Both the position numbers and the translations under genes were made by a program. Positions 29,146-36,703 of a stretch of DNA of 64,000 nt are shown in pieces. The stretch spans positions 372,001 to 436,000 of the forward strand of contig NZ_MSCT01000008.1 of NCBI RefSeq assembly GCF_001921865.1, written 5' to 3'. How positions within the stretch are numbered: the first letter of the stretch is position 1; each line of letters opens with the position of its first letter. The DNA is from Pseudomonas chlororaphis (GTDB taxonomy: Bacteria > Pseudomonadota > Gammaproteobacteria > Pseudomonadales > Pseudomonadaceae). The notes under the pieces are model-generated. The model ran no database searches and was not told the origin of the DNA. It was given only the letters and a program-made list of their open reading frames with translations.

Positions 29146-30312
29146 ATGTACCGCTTCTTCGAACAGCTCAGTTCCCGTATCGCCGCGCCCTTCGTGCATG
29201 AGAACAGCCGCAACAGCAAGGTCTGGGCCTGTCGCTGCGGGCAGTCGCTGTTCTTTCGCAATAGCCAGTGCCTGGCCTGTTCGGCGCTCCTTGGGTATCA
29301 GCCGGAGCAGAGTCGCCTGTCGTCGTTGCAGCCGGGGCCGGACGCCGATACCTGGCAATTGGATGCCGACCCGCAAGCGGGGTTGTTCCGTCGCTGCGCC
29401 AATCTCGATACCGCGGCGGCTTGCAACTGGCTGTTGCCGGCTCATGGGGCTGACACCTTGTGTGTGGCTTGCCGGCTGAACCGGACCATTCCCGATCTCG
29501 ATGTTGCGGAAAACCCTGAGCGCTGGCGCAAGGTTGAAATCGCCAAGCGCCGGCTGGTGGCGCAACTGGTGAGCCTGGGGCTGCCGCTGATCGCAAAGAC
29601 CGAGGATGAAGCGGCGGGCCTGGCCTTCGACTTCGTCGGTGTCGACCTTGAGGGCAAGGCGCCGATGACCGGTCACGCCAATGGCCTGATCACCCTTGAT
29701 ATCAAGGAAGCCGACGACGCCTATCGCGAGCAGGTGCGTGTGCAGATGGGCGAACCCTATCGCACCTTGCTCGGCCATTTTCGGCACGAAGTGGGGCATT
29801 ACTACTGGGAACGATTGATTGCCAGCAGTCATTGGCTGGCGCCGTATCGCGTGTTGTTCGGCGACGAGCGTGCGAGCTACGCCGAGGCCCTGGATCGCCA
29901 TTATCGGCAGGGCGCGCCGACTGGCTGGCAGCAGTCCCACGTCAGCGCCTACGCGACCATGCATCCCTGGGAAGACTGGGCGGAAACCTGGGCTCATTAC
30001 CTGCACATGATGGATGCGGTGGACACAGCACTGGGCTTTGGCATGAGCGCCCGGGAACTGGACTTCGACTATCAGCCATTCCCGCTGGATGCCCTGTATG
30101 ACCCGCGGCATCCTGGCGGTCCGGCATTCCTCTCCTTCGTCAACGCCTGGATCGAACTGGCCGGCATGCTCAACGAGCTGTCGCGCAGCATGGGCCAGCC
30201 GGACTTCTATCCGTTCATCTTGCCCCTGCCGGTCATCGCCAAGTTGCACTTCATTCACCTGGTGATCCAGCAGGCCGGCGGCAAGGCCGACGAGGCCCTC
30301 GAGCAACCCTGA
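29146..30312 (+). CDS. Zinc-ribbon protein with HExxH metallopeptidase motif
   Basis: 388-residue protein of uncertain function. The N-terminal part has a cysteine cluster (CRCGQSLFFRNSQCLAC) like a zinc ribbon, with more cysteines near 85-107 (RRCANLD, CVACRL). The centre carries HFRHEVGHYYWERLI, with the HExxH zinc-peptidase motif at H214-E215-H218, and downstream acidic and histidine residues (HPWEDWAETWAHYLHMMD) that could complete the metal site. This matches a conserved bacterial putative zinc-binding peptidase family. No signal peptide, so probably cytosolic. It stands alone between two REP pairs. Substrate unknown. Confidence 0.75.
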   Translation: MYRFFEQLSSRIAAPFVHENSRNSKVWACRCGQSLFFRNSQCLACSALLGYQPEQSRLSSLQPGPDADTWQLDADPQAGLFRRCANLDTAAACNWLLPAHGADTLCVACRLNRTIPDLDVAENPERWRKVEIAKRRLVAQLVSLGLPLIAKTEDEAAGLAFDFVGVDLEGKAPMTGHANGLITLDIKEADDAYREQVRVQMGEPYRTLLGHFRHEVGHYYWERLIASSHWLAPYRVLFGDERASYAEALDRHYRQGAPTGWQQSHVSAYATMHPWEDWAETWAHYLHMMDAVDTALGFGMSARELDFDYQPFPLDALYDPRHPGGPAFLSFVNAWIELAGMLNELSRSMGQPDFYPFILPLPVIAKLHFIHLVIQQAGGKADEALEQP

Positions 30313-30315
30313 AAT

Positions 30316-30403
30316 TGTAGGAGCGAAGCTTGCTCGCGATGCAGGTGACGCGGTCCAGCGGAGGGCTGCGGGGATGCTATCGTGAGCAAGCTTCGCTCCT
30401 ACA
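30316..30403. repeat. REP-like inverted pair after the metallopeptidase gene
   Basis: TGTAGGAGCGAAGCTTGCTC and GAGCAAGCTTCGCTCCTACA are near-perfect mirrors separated by about 47 bases. This GAAGCTTGC sub-type also occurs at 59102-59203. Confidence 0.85.
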
Positions 30404-30570
30404 GGTCGTTGGTTGGCGGTAGCGACTATAGGAATCCGACGAGGGGGCGGGGCCGGGGTAATGATCCAAGTGATTGAAGCCGTTCAGATTTTTTAATCGC
30501 TACGCAGCGGTTGTAACTTCGCCGCAGATAGGTACAATGGCGCGGCTCGCCGTCAGGTGAGCATCGTTAT

Positions 30571-30680
30571 GGTGACCCCATTGGTCCCCTCGCAACGATC
30601 AGCCGTGAACCTGGTCAGACCCGGAAGGGAGCAGCCACAGCGGTGACATTGTGTGCCGGGGTGTGGCTGGTGGGGTTGCC
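30571..30680 (+). ncRNA. ffs: 4.5S signal recognition particle RNA
   Basis: Contains the conserved SRP RNA tip: CTGGTCAGACCCGGAAGGGA then GCAGCCACAGCGG, returning through GTGTGCCGGGGTGTGGCTGG. The GGAA tetraloop region and the asymmetric loop are intact. The ends GGTGACCCCA and TGGGGTTGCC pair to close the hairpin. It binds Ffh and directs ribosomes to the membrane. Ends are by pairing. An outer helix (30565-30572 with 30682-30689) might be part of the precursor. Confidence 0.93.
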
Positions 30681-30768
30681 TCCATAACGCCTTCTGTCGG
30701 TCCTCGACGAATATTCTGAATTCTCTCCCTGCTTTCATTCTGATCTGGCCTCTCGCCGGTCGCTCGTT

Positions 30769-31635
30769 TCATTTTCCCAATCGTTCCAGCAGCAACTGCG
30801 CAAACGCGTCCCGTGCCGTGTGCCGTTCTATTTCCTTGTTCCAGAAAAAACGAATATCCATGGGCTGCAGGTCGGCGAAGCGGTAGCGCGCCAGGCCCGC
30901 GGACAGCGTATAGCGTTCGAGCACGCCTTCCGGGGCCAGGGTCATGCCGGCGCCGGCGTTGACGCAATCGATGATGGTGCCCCAGCTGGCGTAGCCGGTA
31001 ATGGTCGAGGTGACGCCATGGGTGTTGAGCCATTGCTCCAGTGCGCCGCGATACGGGCAGCCGCTGGGCCACATGAACAAGGTCTGGCCTTGAAGGTCTT
31101 GTGGGGTCAGGACAGGCGTCGCGTTGGCGCTGGTCACCAGGACCAGGGGTTCGTTGTAGAGCAGGCTGCGGTCCAGTTTCGGGTGGGGCGTGTCGACTGC
31201 CACCAGCGCGCCATCAAGGCGGTGGTGTTGCAGCTCTTCGAACAGCTGCGACCAGGTGCCGGTGACCAGTTTCAGGGTGACCTGTGGAAAGCGCTGGTGG
31301 AATTCCGCGAGCAGCGGCGGCAGCCGGCCGCCGGCGCAGGATTCGATGGCGCCGATACGTAGGATGCCACTGGGAGCGGCGTCGCGGTCGACGGCGTGCT
31401 TGGCTTCGTCCACCAGTGCCAGGATGCGTTCGCTGTAGCCGAGAAAGATTTCCCCGTCGGGGCTGATTTTCAGCCCGCGACCGGCGCGCAGGAACAGTGT
31501 CGTGCCCAATTCGCTTTCCAGCTGCTTGAGGCGGTTGGTGATGTTGGAGGGCACGCAGTGCAGTTGTTCGGCCGCCCGGGCAATGCTGCCGGTGCGGGCG
31601 ACGGCTTTCACCATCTTCAGTTGGGTCAGTTCCAT
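30769..31635 (-). CDS. LysR-family transcriptional regulator
   Basis: 288-residue regulator. The N-terminal winged helix lies at 1-60 (MVKAVARTGSIARAAEQLHC, then VPSNITNRLKQLESELGTTL). The C-terminal LysR substrate-binding fold spans about 90-285. It is divergent from a DMT-family exporter with a short gap, the usual arrangement for a LysR activator and its target. The inducing ligand is not evident. No terminator is obvious between it and the SRP RNA gene. Confidence 0.9.
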   Translation of the reverse strand: MELTQLKMVKAVARTGSIARAAEQLHCVPSNITNRLKQLESELGTTLFLRAGRGLKISPDGEIFLGYSERILALVDEAKHAVDRDAAPSGILRIGAIESCAGGRLPPLLAEFHQRFPQVTLKLVTGTWSQLFEELQHHRLDGALVAVDTPHPKLDRSLLYNEPLVLVTSANATPVLTPQDLQGQTLFMWPSGCPYRGALEQWLNTHGVTSTITGYASWGTIIDCVNAGAGMTLAPEGVLERYTLSAGLARYRFADLQPMDIRFFWNKEIERHTARDAFAQLLLERLGK

Positions 31636-31679
31636 TGCTCATTTCCACTGAGGTCTGACGTCAGTATCGGTTAATTGTG

Positions 31680-32720
31680 ATGAATTGTGGTGGGCGAGAG
31701 ACTGAAGACCTTCCTTGTGTCTGTCGAGTCTGTCTCTTGAAAAGCTCCCCTGCGTTGAAGGTGGTGTTGGCGACCGCCGTGGTCATTTTGTGTTGGGCCT
31801 ATTCCCCGGTGGGTATCCATATCGGCCTGGAAGGCTACGAGCCGGGCCATCTGGCATTGCTGCGTTTTCTGATCGCCTCGTTGTTCATGGGTGTCATTGC
31901 ACTGGTAAGAAAAATCTCCCTGCCACGCTGGCGCGATCTGCCCTGGTTATTGGTGCTGGGCTTTTTTGCCATCGCCCTGCATCACGTCAGTCTCAATCAT
32001 GGCCAGCAGGGTTTGAGCGCGGGCGCCTCCAGCGTGCTGGCGCAATCGGCACCGATCTTCAGCACCCTGATTGCGTTCTTCTGGTTGAAGGAGCCGGTCA
32101 GTGGCTGGCGCTGGGGATGTGTCGCGTTGGGGGTGTTCGGCGCGGTCGTGGTGGTCTGGGGCGATCAGGGGGTGGCAGCGATCAGGCCCCAGGGGTTACT
32201 GGTGTTGTTGGCGGCCTTTTCGTGGGGGCTGTACTTCGTTTTGCAGCGGCGTTACTCGGGGCGTTACGACCTGTTGACCACCGTGTGTTACATGGTCTGG
32301 GCCGGCACCTTGCTATTGAGCCTGTATGGGCCGGGGCTGGCGGTCGCGGTGGCCCGGGCGCCGTGGCGGGTGAACCTGGCGGTGTTGCTGCTGGGGGTAT
32401 TCCCGAGTGCCTTGGCTTACCTGGCGTGGGCCTATGTGCTGGCGCGGGTCGAGGTCAGCCGGGCGTCCGTCGCGATGTATCTGATACCGCCGATCGCCAT
32501 GCTGCTGGCGGCGCTGACCCTACAGGAGCGGGTGCACGCGGCGGTAGTCGTGGGGGCGGCGATCGTTCTCGGTAGTGTGATGGCGATGCAGTGGGAGGGG
32601 CGCTGGTCGCGGCGCCGCTCGGTACTGGTGTCGGCGACCGGTGTCGAGTCCACTCATTCGAGGGCTGGGCAGAACACTCGCACTCGATGCCCGTCCGGGT
32701 CCAGGGCGACGAAGGTGTAG
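31680..32720 (+). CDS. EamA/DMT-family membrane transporter
   Basis: Ten-helix inner-membrane carrier, likely an exporter of small metabolites. Two EamA repeats are seen: about 22-150 (CWAYSPVGIHIGLEGYEPGH, LALLRFLIASLFMGVI) and about 165-300 (GLYFVLQRRYSGRYD, PSALAYLAWAYVLARVEVSR). The start is uncertain: ATG 31680, GTG 31677 or TTG 31737 just before LKSSPALKVV, the family-like beginning. The last 67 bases, a non-family arginine/serine-rich tail, overlap the convergent VOC gene. Partner of the divergent LysR gene. Confidence 0.82.
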   Translation: MNCGGRETEDLPCVCRVCLLKSSPALKVVLATAVVILCWAYSPVGIHIGLEGYEPGHLALLRFLIASLFMGVIALVRKISLPRWRDLPWLLVLGFFAIALHHVSLNHGQQGLSAGASSVLAQSAPIFSTLIAFFWLKEPVSGWRWGCVALGVFGAVVVVWGDQGVAAIRPQGLLVLLAAFSWGLYFVLQRRYSGRYDLLTTVCYMVWAGTLLLSLYGPGLAVAVARAPWRVNLAVLLLGVFPSALAYLAWAYVLARVEVSRASVAMYLIPPIAMLLAALTLQERVHAAVVVGAAIVLGSVMAMQWEGRWSRRRSVLVSATGVESTHSRAGQNTRTRCPSGSRATKV

Positions 32721-33028
32721 CCGAAGTCCAGGGTGGTAGGGGCCTGGGCGATGCTCGCGCCGTAGACGAGCCATTGCTCGTGCAGCAGCTCGACAGCCTG
32801 GTTGTCGGCCACGGCCAAGGCCAGTTCGGTACCGCCGCCGGTGACCTGGGCGGCTGGCTCGACATCATTCCTGGACCAGAGGCCGAGCTTGAGCCCGGAA
32901 TCGAGAATGAACAGGGCGAAGGTCGGCGACAGTTCGACTGGCGGCCGGTCCAGCAGGCGGCTGTAGAAGTGGGCGCTGGTGGCGGGGCTGGCGACGTAAA
33001 GCAGAAGGTAGGTGCTGGTGACGTTCAT
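32654..33028 (-). CDS. VOC-superfamily (glyoxalase/bleomycin-resistance-like) protein
   Basis: 124-residue protein beginning MNVTSTYLLLYVASPATSAH. The paired beta-alpha-beta modules FYSRLLDRPPVELSP and GYTFVALDPDGHRVRVF are typical of vicinal-oxygen-chelate proteins, which include metal-dependent lyases and drug-binding proteins. Substrate cannot be inferred. Convergent with and overlapping the DMT transporter tail. Confidence 0.8.
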   Translation of the reverse strand: MNVTSTYLLLYVASPATSAHFYSRLLDRPPVELSPTFALFILDSGLKLGLWSRNDVEPAAQVTGGGTELALAVADNQAVELLHEQWLVYGASIAQAPTTLDFGYTFVALDPDGHRVRVFCPALE

Positions 33029-33112
33029 CTCGACTCCTGGGGAATGATGGCTGTGGGCGCCAGCCTATGGGGCGCCGCTGTCAGTTCCTGTCAGGAGTCG
33101 TCTGGCGGAAAT

Positions 33113-33156
33113 AAAGAGGAGGCAGACTATCGGTTTCGATAGGTCTGCCTCCTCTT
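33113..33156. terminator. Strong hairpin terminator downstream of the XRE gene
   Basis: AAAGAGGAGGCAGACTATCG and CGATAGGTCTGCCTCCTCTT form a long stem with one bulge and a TTT loop. It lies 14 bases past the minus-strand XRE stop, where TTTATT follows the stem on the minus strand. Confidence 0.75.
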
Positions 33157-33170
33157 CGTGTTGCTCGGCT

Positions 33171-33485
33171 CTAAGGCTTGGACAAGGCCAGGTCTACCGC
33201 TGCTATCAGCTTTCCCAGGTCCTTCGGGGTGGCTTTATGAATGACACCGAACAGATACGCCCGCTGTTCATCTTCGTCGCCCATATCTGCGAAAAAGGCT
33301 TTCAGCTTCACCCCCAGAACATCAGCCAGCAGGAACAGGGCTTCGACACTGGGGGTGTAGGTGCCGGTTTCGAAGCGGCTGATGGTTTTGGGGTCAAAAC
33401 CGGTTTTTTCGCCTAGTTCAGCCTGAGTAAGCCCCGCTACCTTGCGGTAACGTCTGATGGCTGGACCCAAACTTGAAATTTGCAT
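33171..33485 (-). CDS. XRE-family helix-turn-helix regulator
   Basis: 104-residue DNA-binding protein. A Cro/CI-type helix-turn-helix spans about 8-62 (IRRYRKVAGLTQAELGEKTG then SRFETGTYTPSVEALFLLAD). The C-terminal 35 residues (DEDEQRAYLFGVIHKATPKD) resemble no domain I know. No toxin gene, phage gene or partner is adjacent, so it is an orphan regulator. It has its own terminator. Confidence 0.83.
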   Translation of the reverse strand: MQISSLGPAIRRYRKVAGLTQAELGEKTGFDPKTISRFETGTYTPSVEALFLLADVLGVKLKAFFADMGDEDEQRAYLFGVIHKATPKDLGKLIAAVDLALSKP

Positions 33486-34087
33486 CGCTCAATTCCCATT
33501 TAGAATCAAGAACTTAACGATAAATCTTTGCATTAGGCAACGCCATGATTCATCACCTTGCCTTGCAAAATGTGATGCAATTCGTAGAATCGACGCTTCG
33601 GACAGGCATTTGGTGATCTAGTTTCAGAAGATGAATTGATGAAACAAGAACTCATTGCATTTTCCTTGTTCACCAGAAACGAAGGTATGGCGCAGGCGCG
33701 AACGTCACGCTGATGATTGCCAGTGTCCCATCCGCCTGATTCGGCCGATCCTTAACTGATTTTAGTTGATCTTCGTCGATCTGAAGACCAATGACGGTGC
33801 TGGCCGCTATACGGCCGCCATGGTGTCAGGTGGGGCGAGACGATGCGCCAATTGACTGCGGATCGACCTCTTGCCCGTGGGCTGGGGCTGGCATTGGCGA
33901 ATGCTGTCTATGGAGTTTTAACGTGCGTCTGAATGTGTCGGTCACCTCTGTCGAGCAGATATTTTCGGGGCAGCCGCCGATGCCTGACGGGTGCTGCGAA
34001 AAGAGTGAGGGGGAACGCCCAAACATCTCTTCCGGGCTTTATGCCTTGGTCGAGCGGTTCAACCGCTAGCGACAGTGAGTCAGACTC
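33486..34087. other. 602-base gap between XRE and GGDEF-EAL genes; possible gene remnant
   Basis: No convincing intact gene. A 92-codon frame at 33791-34069 has cysteine- and proline-rich, unconserved-looking sequence. Its last nine residues before the stop, YALVERFNR, nearly match the C-terminal YSLVERFNR of the Aer-type receptor at 59289-60854. That suggests a remnant of a chemoreceptor 3' end, or chance. The rest is lower in GC than its surroundings and holds the divergent promoters. Confidence 0.35.
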
Positions 34088-35788
34088 ATGGATGAGAAAT
34101 ACCGCAGGGCCGTGGATGCCGCCGCCATTTTTTCTGAAACCGACCTGGCCGGCCGGATCACCTACGTCAACGACCAGTTCTGTTCGATTTCCGGCTACAG
34201 CCGCGAAGAGCTGCTGGGGTCCAATCACCGGATCCTCGGTTCCGGCCTGCACCCTCCCGAATTTTTCAGCACCATGTGGCGCACCATCGCCCTGGGCCAG
34301 GTCTGGAAGGGCGAGATCTGCAACCGGGCCAAGGACGGGACCCTGTATTGGGTCGATAGCACGGTGGTGCCGTTGCTCGATCAAGCCAGCGGTCGGGTCC
34401 AGCGTTATGTGGCGATCCGTTTCGATATCAGCGAAAAGCGTCAACTGCTGCATTCCCTGCAATGGCGGGTTGGCCACGATGTACTGACCGGTCTGCCCAA
34501 CCGTTCCTTTCTTTCCGACCTGCTCAACCAGGCGCTGGATTTCTCGCGCAAGGAGAACATCGCGCTGGCGGTCTGCATGCTTGATCTCGACGGCTTCAAG
34601 GCGGTCAACGATGGCTATGGGCATGCCAGCGGCGACCTGCTGCTGGTGGAAGTCGCGGCGCGCCTGCGCTCGATCATTCGCGGCGAGGATGTGGTGGCGC
34701 GGCTGGCCGGGGACGAGTTCGTGCTGATCCTGCGCCATGTGCGCGACATCCGCGAGCTGCGGTCCGCCCTGCATCGGGTGCTGGGGGTGATCGCCACGCC
34801 CTATCTGATCCAGGACAAGGAGATCAACGTCTGCGCGAGCATTGGCGTGACCCTGTTTCCCGCCGATAACGACGATGCCGACACCTTGCTGCGGCATGCC
34901 GACCAGGCGATGTACGTGGCCAAGCAGAGTGGACGCAATCGCTTTCATTTGTTCGATGTGTCGCGCGACCGCGAGGTCAAGGCCACCCACCAGACGGTCG
35001 AACGGGTCAGACAGGCGCTGACGGCCGGTGAGCTGTGCCTGCATTTTCAACCCAAGGTCAATATGCGCAGCGGCGAGGTAGTCGGTTTCGAGGCGCTGCT
35101 GCGCTGGCAGCATCCGCAGCGCGGCCTGGTCGCCCCCCGGGAGTTCCTGTCGCTGGTGGAGGAAACCGACCTGATCGTCGATATCGGCGAGTGGGTCATG
35201 GAGCAGGTCATGACCCAACTGCGGCAATGGCAACTGCTCGGGCAGTACTGGCCGATCAGCGTCAATATCGCTGCCCGGCATTTTCAGCGGGCGGATTTCG
35301 TCGAGCGGCTCAAGGCGGTGCTCGAGCGCCATCCGCAGGTGTCCCCGCAGTTACTGGACCTGGAGATCGTCGAGGCGGTGGCGGTGGAGAATATCCAGCA
35401 CGTCAGTGCCTGCCTCGAGGCCTGCCAGGCGCTCGGGGTGCAGTTTTCCCTGGGGGATTTCGGCACCGGGCATTCGTCGCTGAGCTACCTCAAGCGCTTG
35501 CGCACCCAGACCATCAAGATCGACCGCATGTTTGTGCGCGACATGTTGCACGACAAGGGCGACCTGGCGCTGACCCAGGCCCTGATCGGCCTGGCCCGGG
35601 CTTTTGACCGGCAAGTGGTGGCCGAGGGCCTTGAGACCCTGGAGCACGGCGAGTTGCTGATGGCGCTGGGGTGCGAGGTGGCGCAAGGCTATTTCATTGC
35701 CGCGCCCATGCCGGCCAGCGAAGTGCCGGGCTGGGTGGCGACGTTCTTGCCGCCGCTGGAGTGGTGCCCGCAGGAAGAGGTCGGCTGA
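34088..35788 (+). CDS. PAS-GGDEF-EAL protein with degenerate catalytic motifs
   Basis: 566-residue cytosolic cyclic di-GMP protein. PAS domain at about 10-120 (LAGRITYVNDQFCSISGYSR, ending FDISEKRQ). GGDEF domain at about 130-290, where the loop is AGDEF (residues 207-211); the inhibitory-site pattern RGED precedes it by five residues. EAL domain at about 305-550 with EALLRW starting at 335, VNIAARHF, EIVEAV, IKIDRMF and VAEGLET. The metal motif usually written DDFGTG reads GDFGTG, so the first aspartate is glycine 456. This predicts weak or absent phosphodiesterase activity. No membrane helix. Convergent with a solute-binding protein gene. Confidence 0.9.
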   Translation: MDEKYRRAVDAAAIFSETDLAGRITYVNDQFCSISGYSREELLGSNHRILGSGLHPPEFFSTMWRTIALGQVWKGEICNRAKDGTLYWVDSTVVPLLDQASGRVQRYVAIRFDISEKRQLLHSLQWRVGHDVLTGLPNRSFLSDLLNQALDFSRKENIALAVCMLDLDGFKAVNDGYGHASGDLLLVEVAARLRSIIRGEDVVARLAGDEFVLILRHVRDIRELRSALHRVLGVIATPYLIQDKEINVCASIGVTLFPADNDDADTLLRHADQAMYVAKQSGRNRFHLFDVSRDREVKATHQTVERVRQALTAGELCLHFQPKVNMRSGEVVGFEALLRWQHPQRGLVAPREFLSLVEETDLIVDIGEWVMEQVMTQLRQWQLLGQYWPISVNIAARHFQRADFVERLKAVLERHPQVSPQLLDLEIVEAVAVENIQHVSACLEACQALGVQFSLGDFGTGHSSLSYLKRLRTQTIKIDRMFVRDMLHDKGDLALTQALIGLARAFDRQVVAEGLETLEHGELLMALGCEVAQGYFIAAPMPASEVPGWVATFLPPLEWCPQEEVG

Positions 35789-35790
35789 CC

Positions 35791-36564
35791 CTACGGCGCT
35801 TCGTAGTGCTGAGGGGCGCTCTCGGTAGGGCGGTGGCCGGTGTACAGGCCGATGATGTCGTCGATCTCTCCCAACATTTTCATCCGCAACAAGGTGCGCA
35901 GCACGCGCTGTACCGGCAGCGCCGGGTCGTTGCGGATCACGCAGCCGACCGCTTGTTCCTGGAGGATGGCCACACTGTGCAGTTGCTGGTTGGGCGGCAA
36001 GGTCTGATTGAACCAGTCCAGCGTCCATTGGTTGCTCACCGCATAACGGTAGCGGCCCGCCCAGAGTTTCTGCAGCACCTGATCCTGGTTGCGCGCATCG
36101 TCGCGGGTCAATTGGTGGCTGTCGAACAGAGGTTGTAGGGAAGGGTAGGCGTAGCCGAGAACGGTGCCGACAGGTTGGGGCGGCAGGTTCTGGGGGATGA
36201 CCTGCGCCGCATGCGGTTCCCGGCTGACCAGCAGGTCGCGCTGCACGAACAGCGGGATGCTCCAGATGTAGTCGCTGGACTGGTTGGGCAGCCAGGATTG
36301 GGCGGCATAACAGCGGATATCGATTTCCTTGTGGTCCATGGCTGCCTGCACGCGGGCCCTGGCCAGGACATGGAACCTGGCAGGGCTGCCGACCTGGGTG
36401 GCGAGGCTGGCCATCATGTCGTGGAGAATGCCTTGGGTAGGCTGGCCGCGTTCGATCTGGACCATGGGCATGGCCCAGCTGTCGGCGATTGAAAAGCGCA
36501 GGGCAGGCTCCGCGGCAAAACCATTCATGGTAACCAGCAGACATGCCGCCAAGGCTGAACGCAT
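35791..36564 (-). CDS. Periplasmic solute-binding protein (family 3-like)
   Basis: 257 residues from ATG 36564, chosen for its GGAG ribosome site and signal peptide (MRSALAACLLVTMNGFAAEP, cleavage near residue 19). The mature part has the two-lobe layout of family 3 binding proteins (LRFSIADSWAMPMVQIERGQ, TQGILHDMMASLATQVG), but there is no permease or ATPase gene nearby. It may be a stand-alone sensor-like or orphan binding protein. Ligand unknown. The stop is two bases from that of the convergent GGDEF-EAL gene. Confidence 0.75.
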   Translation of the reverse strand: MRSALAACLLVTMNGFAAEPALRFSIADSWAMPMVQIERGQPTQGILHDMMASLATQVGSPARFHVLARARVQAAMDHKEIDIRCYAAQSWLPNQSSDYIWSIPLFVQRDLLVSREPHAAQVIPQNLPPQPVGTVLGYAYPSLQPLFDSHQLTRDDARNQDQVLQKLWAGRYRYAVSNQWTLDWFNQTLPPNQQLHSVAILQEQAVGCVIRNDPALPVQRVLRTLLRMKMLGEIDDIIGLYTGHRPTESAPQHYEAP

Positions 36565-36703
36565 AGAGTCTCCGCGCCGGAAAAGGCCACTGATCGGCCT
36601 CACAAAGAGCAGCTTAGCCAGATTAGGCGAGCGCACCGGATGCAATTTCGCCCTTGCTCCGCTAGCATTACGGGCTTCCGCTTCCCAGTCGCGACGGTTT
36701 TCG

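Noticed and set aside
33171..33485. XRE gene as the antitoxin of a toxin-antitoxin pair
   Set aside because: No small toxin-like gene is adjacent on either side. The neighbouring VOC gene is a different family on the same strand but beyond a strong terminator.
33791..34069. 92-codon plus-strand frame as a real gene
   Set aside because: No family resemblance except nine terminal residues, and unusual Cys/Pro content. Kept only as a possible remnant.
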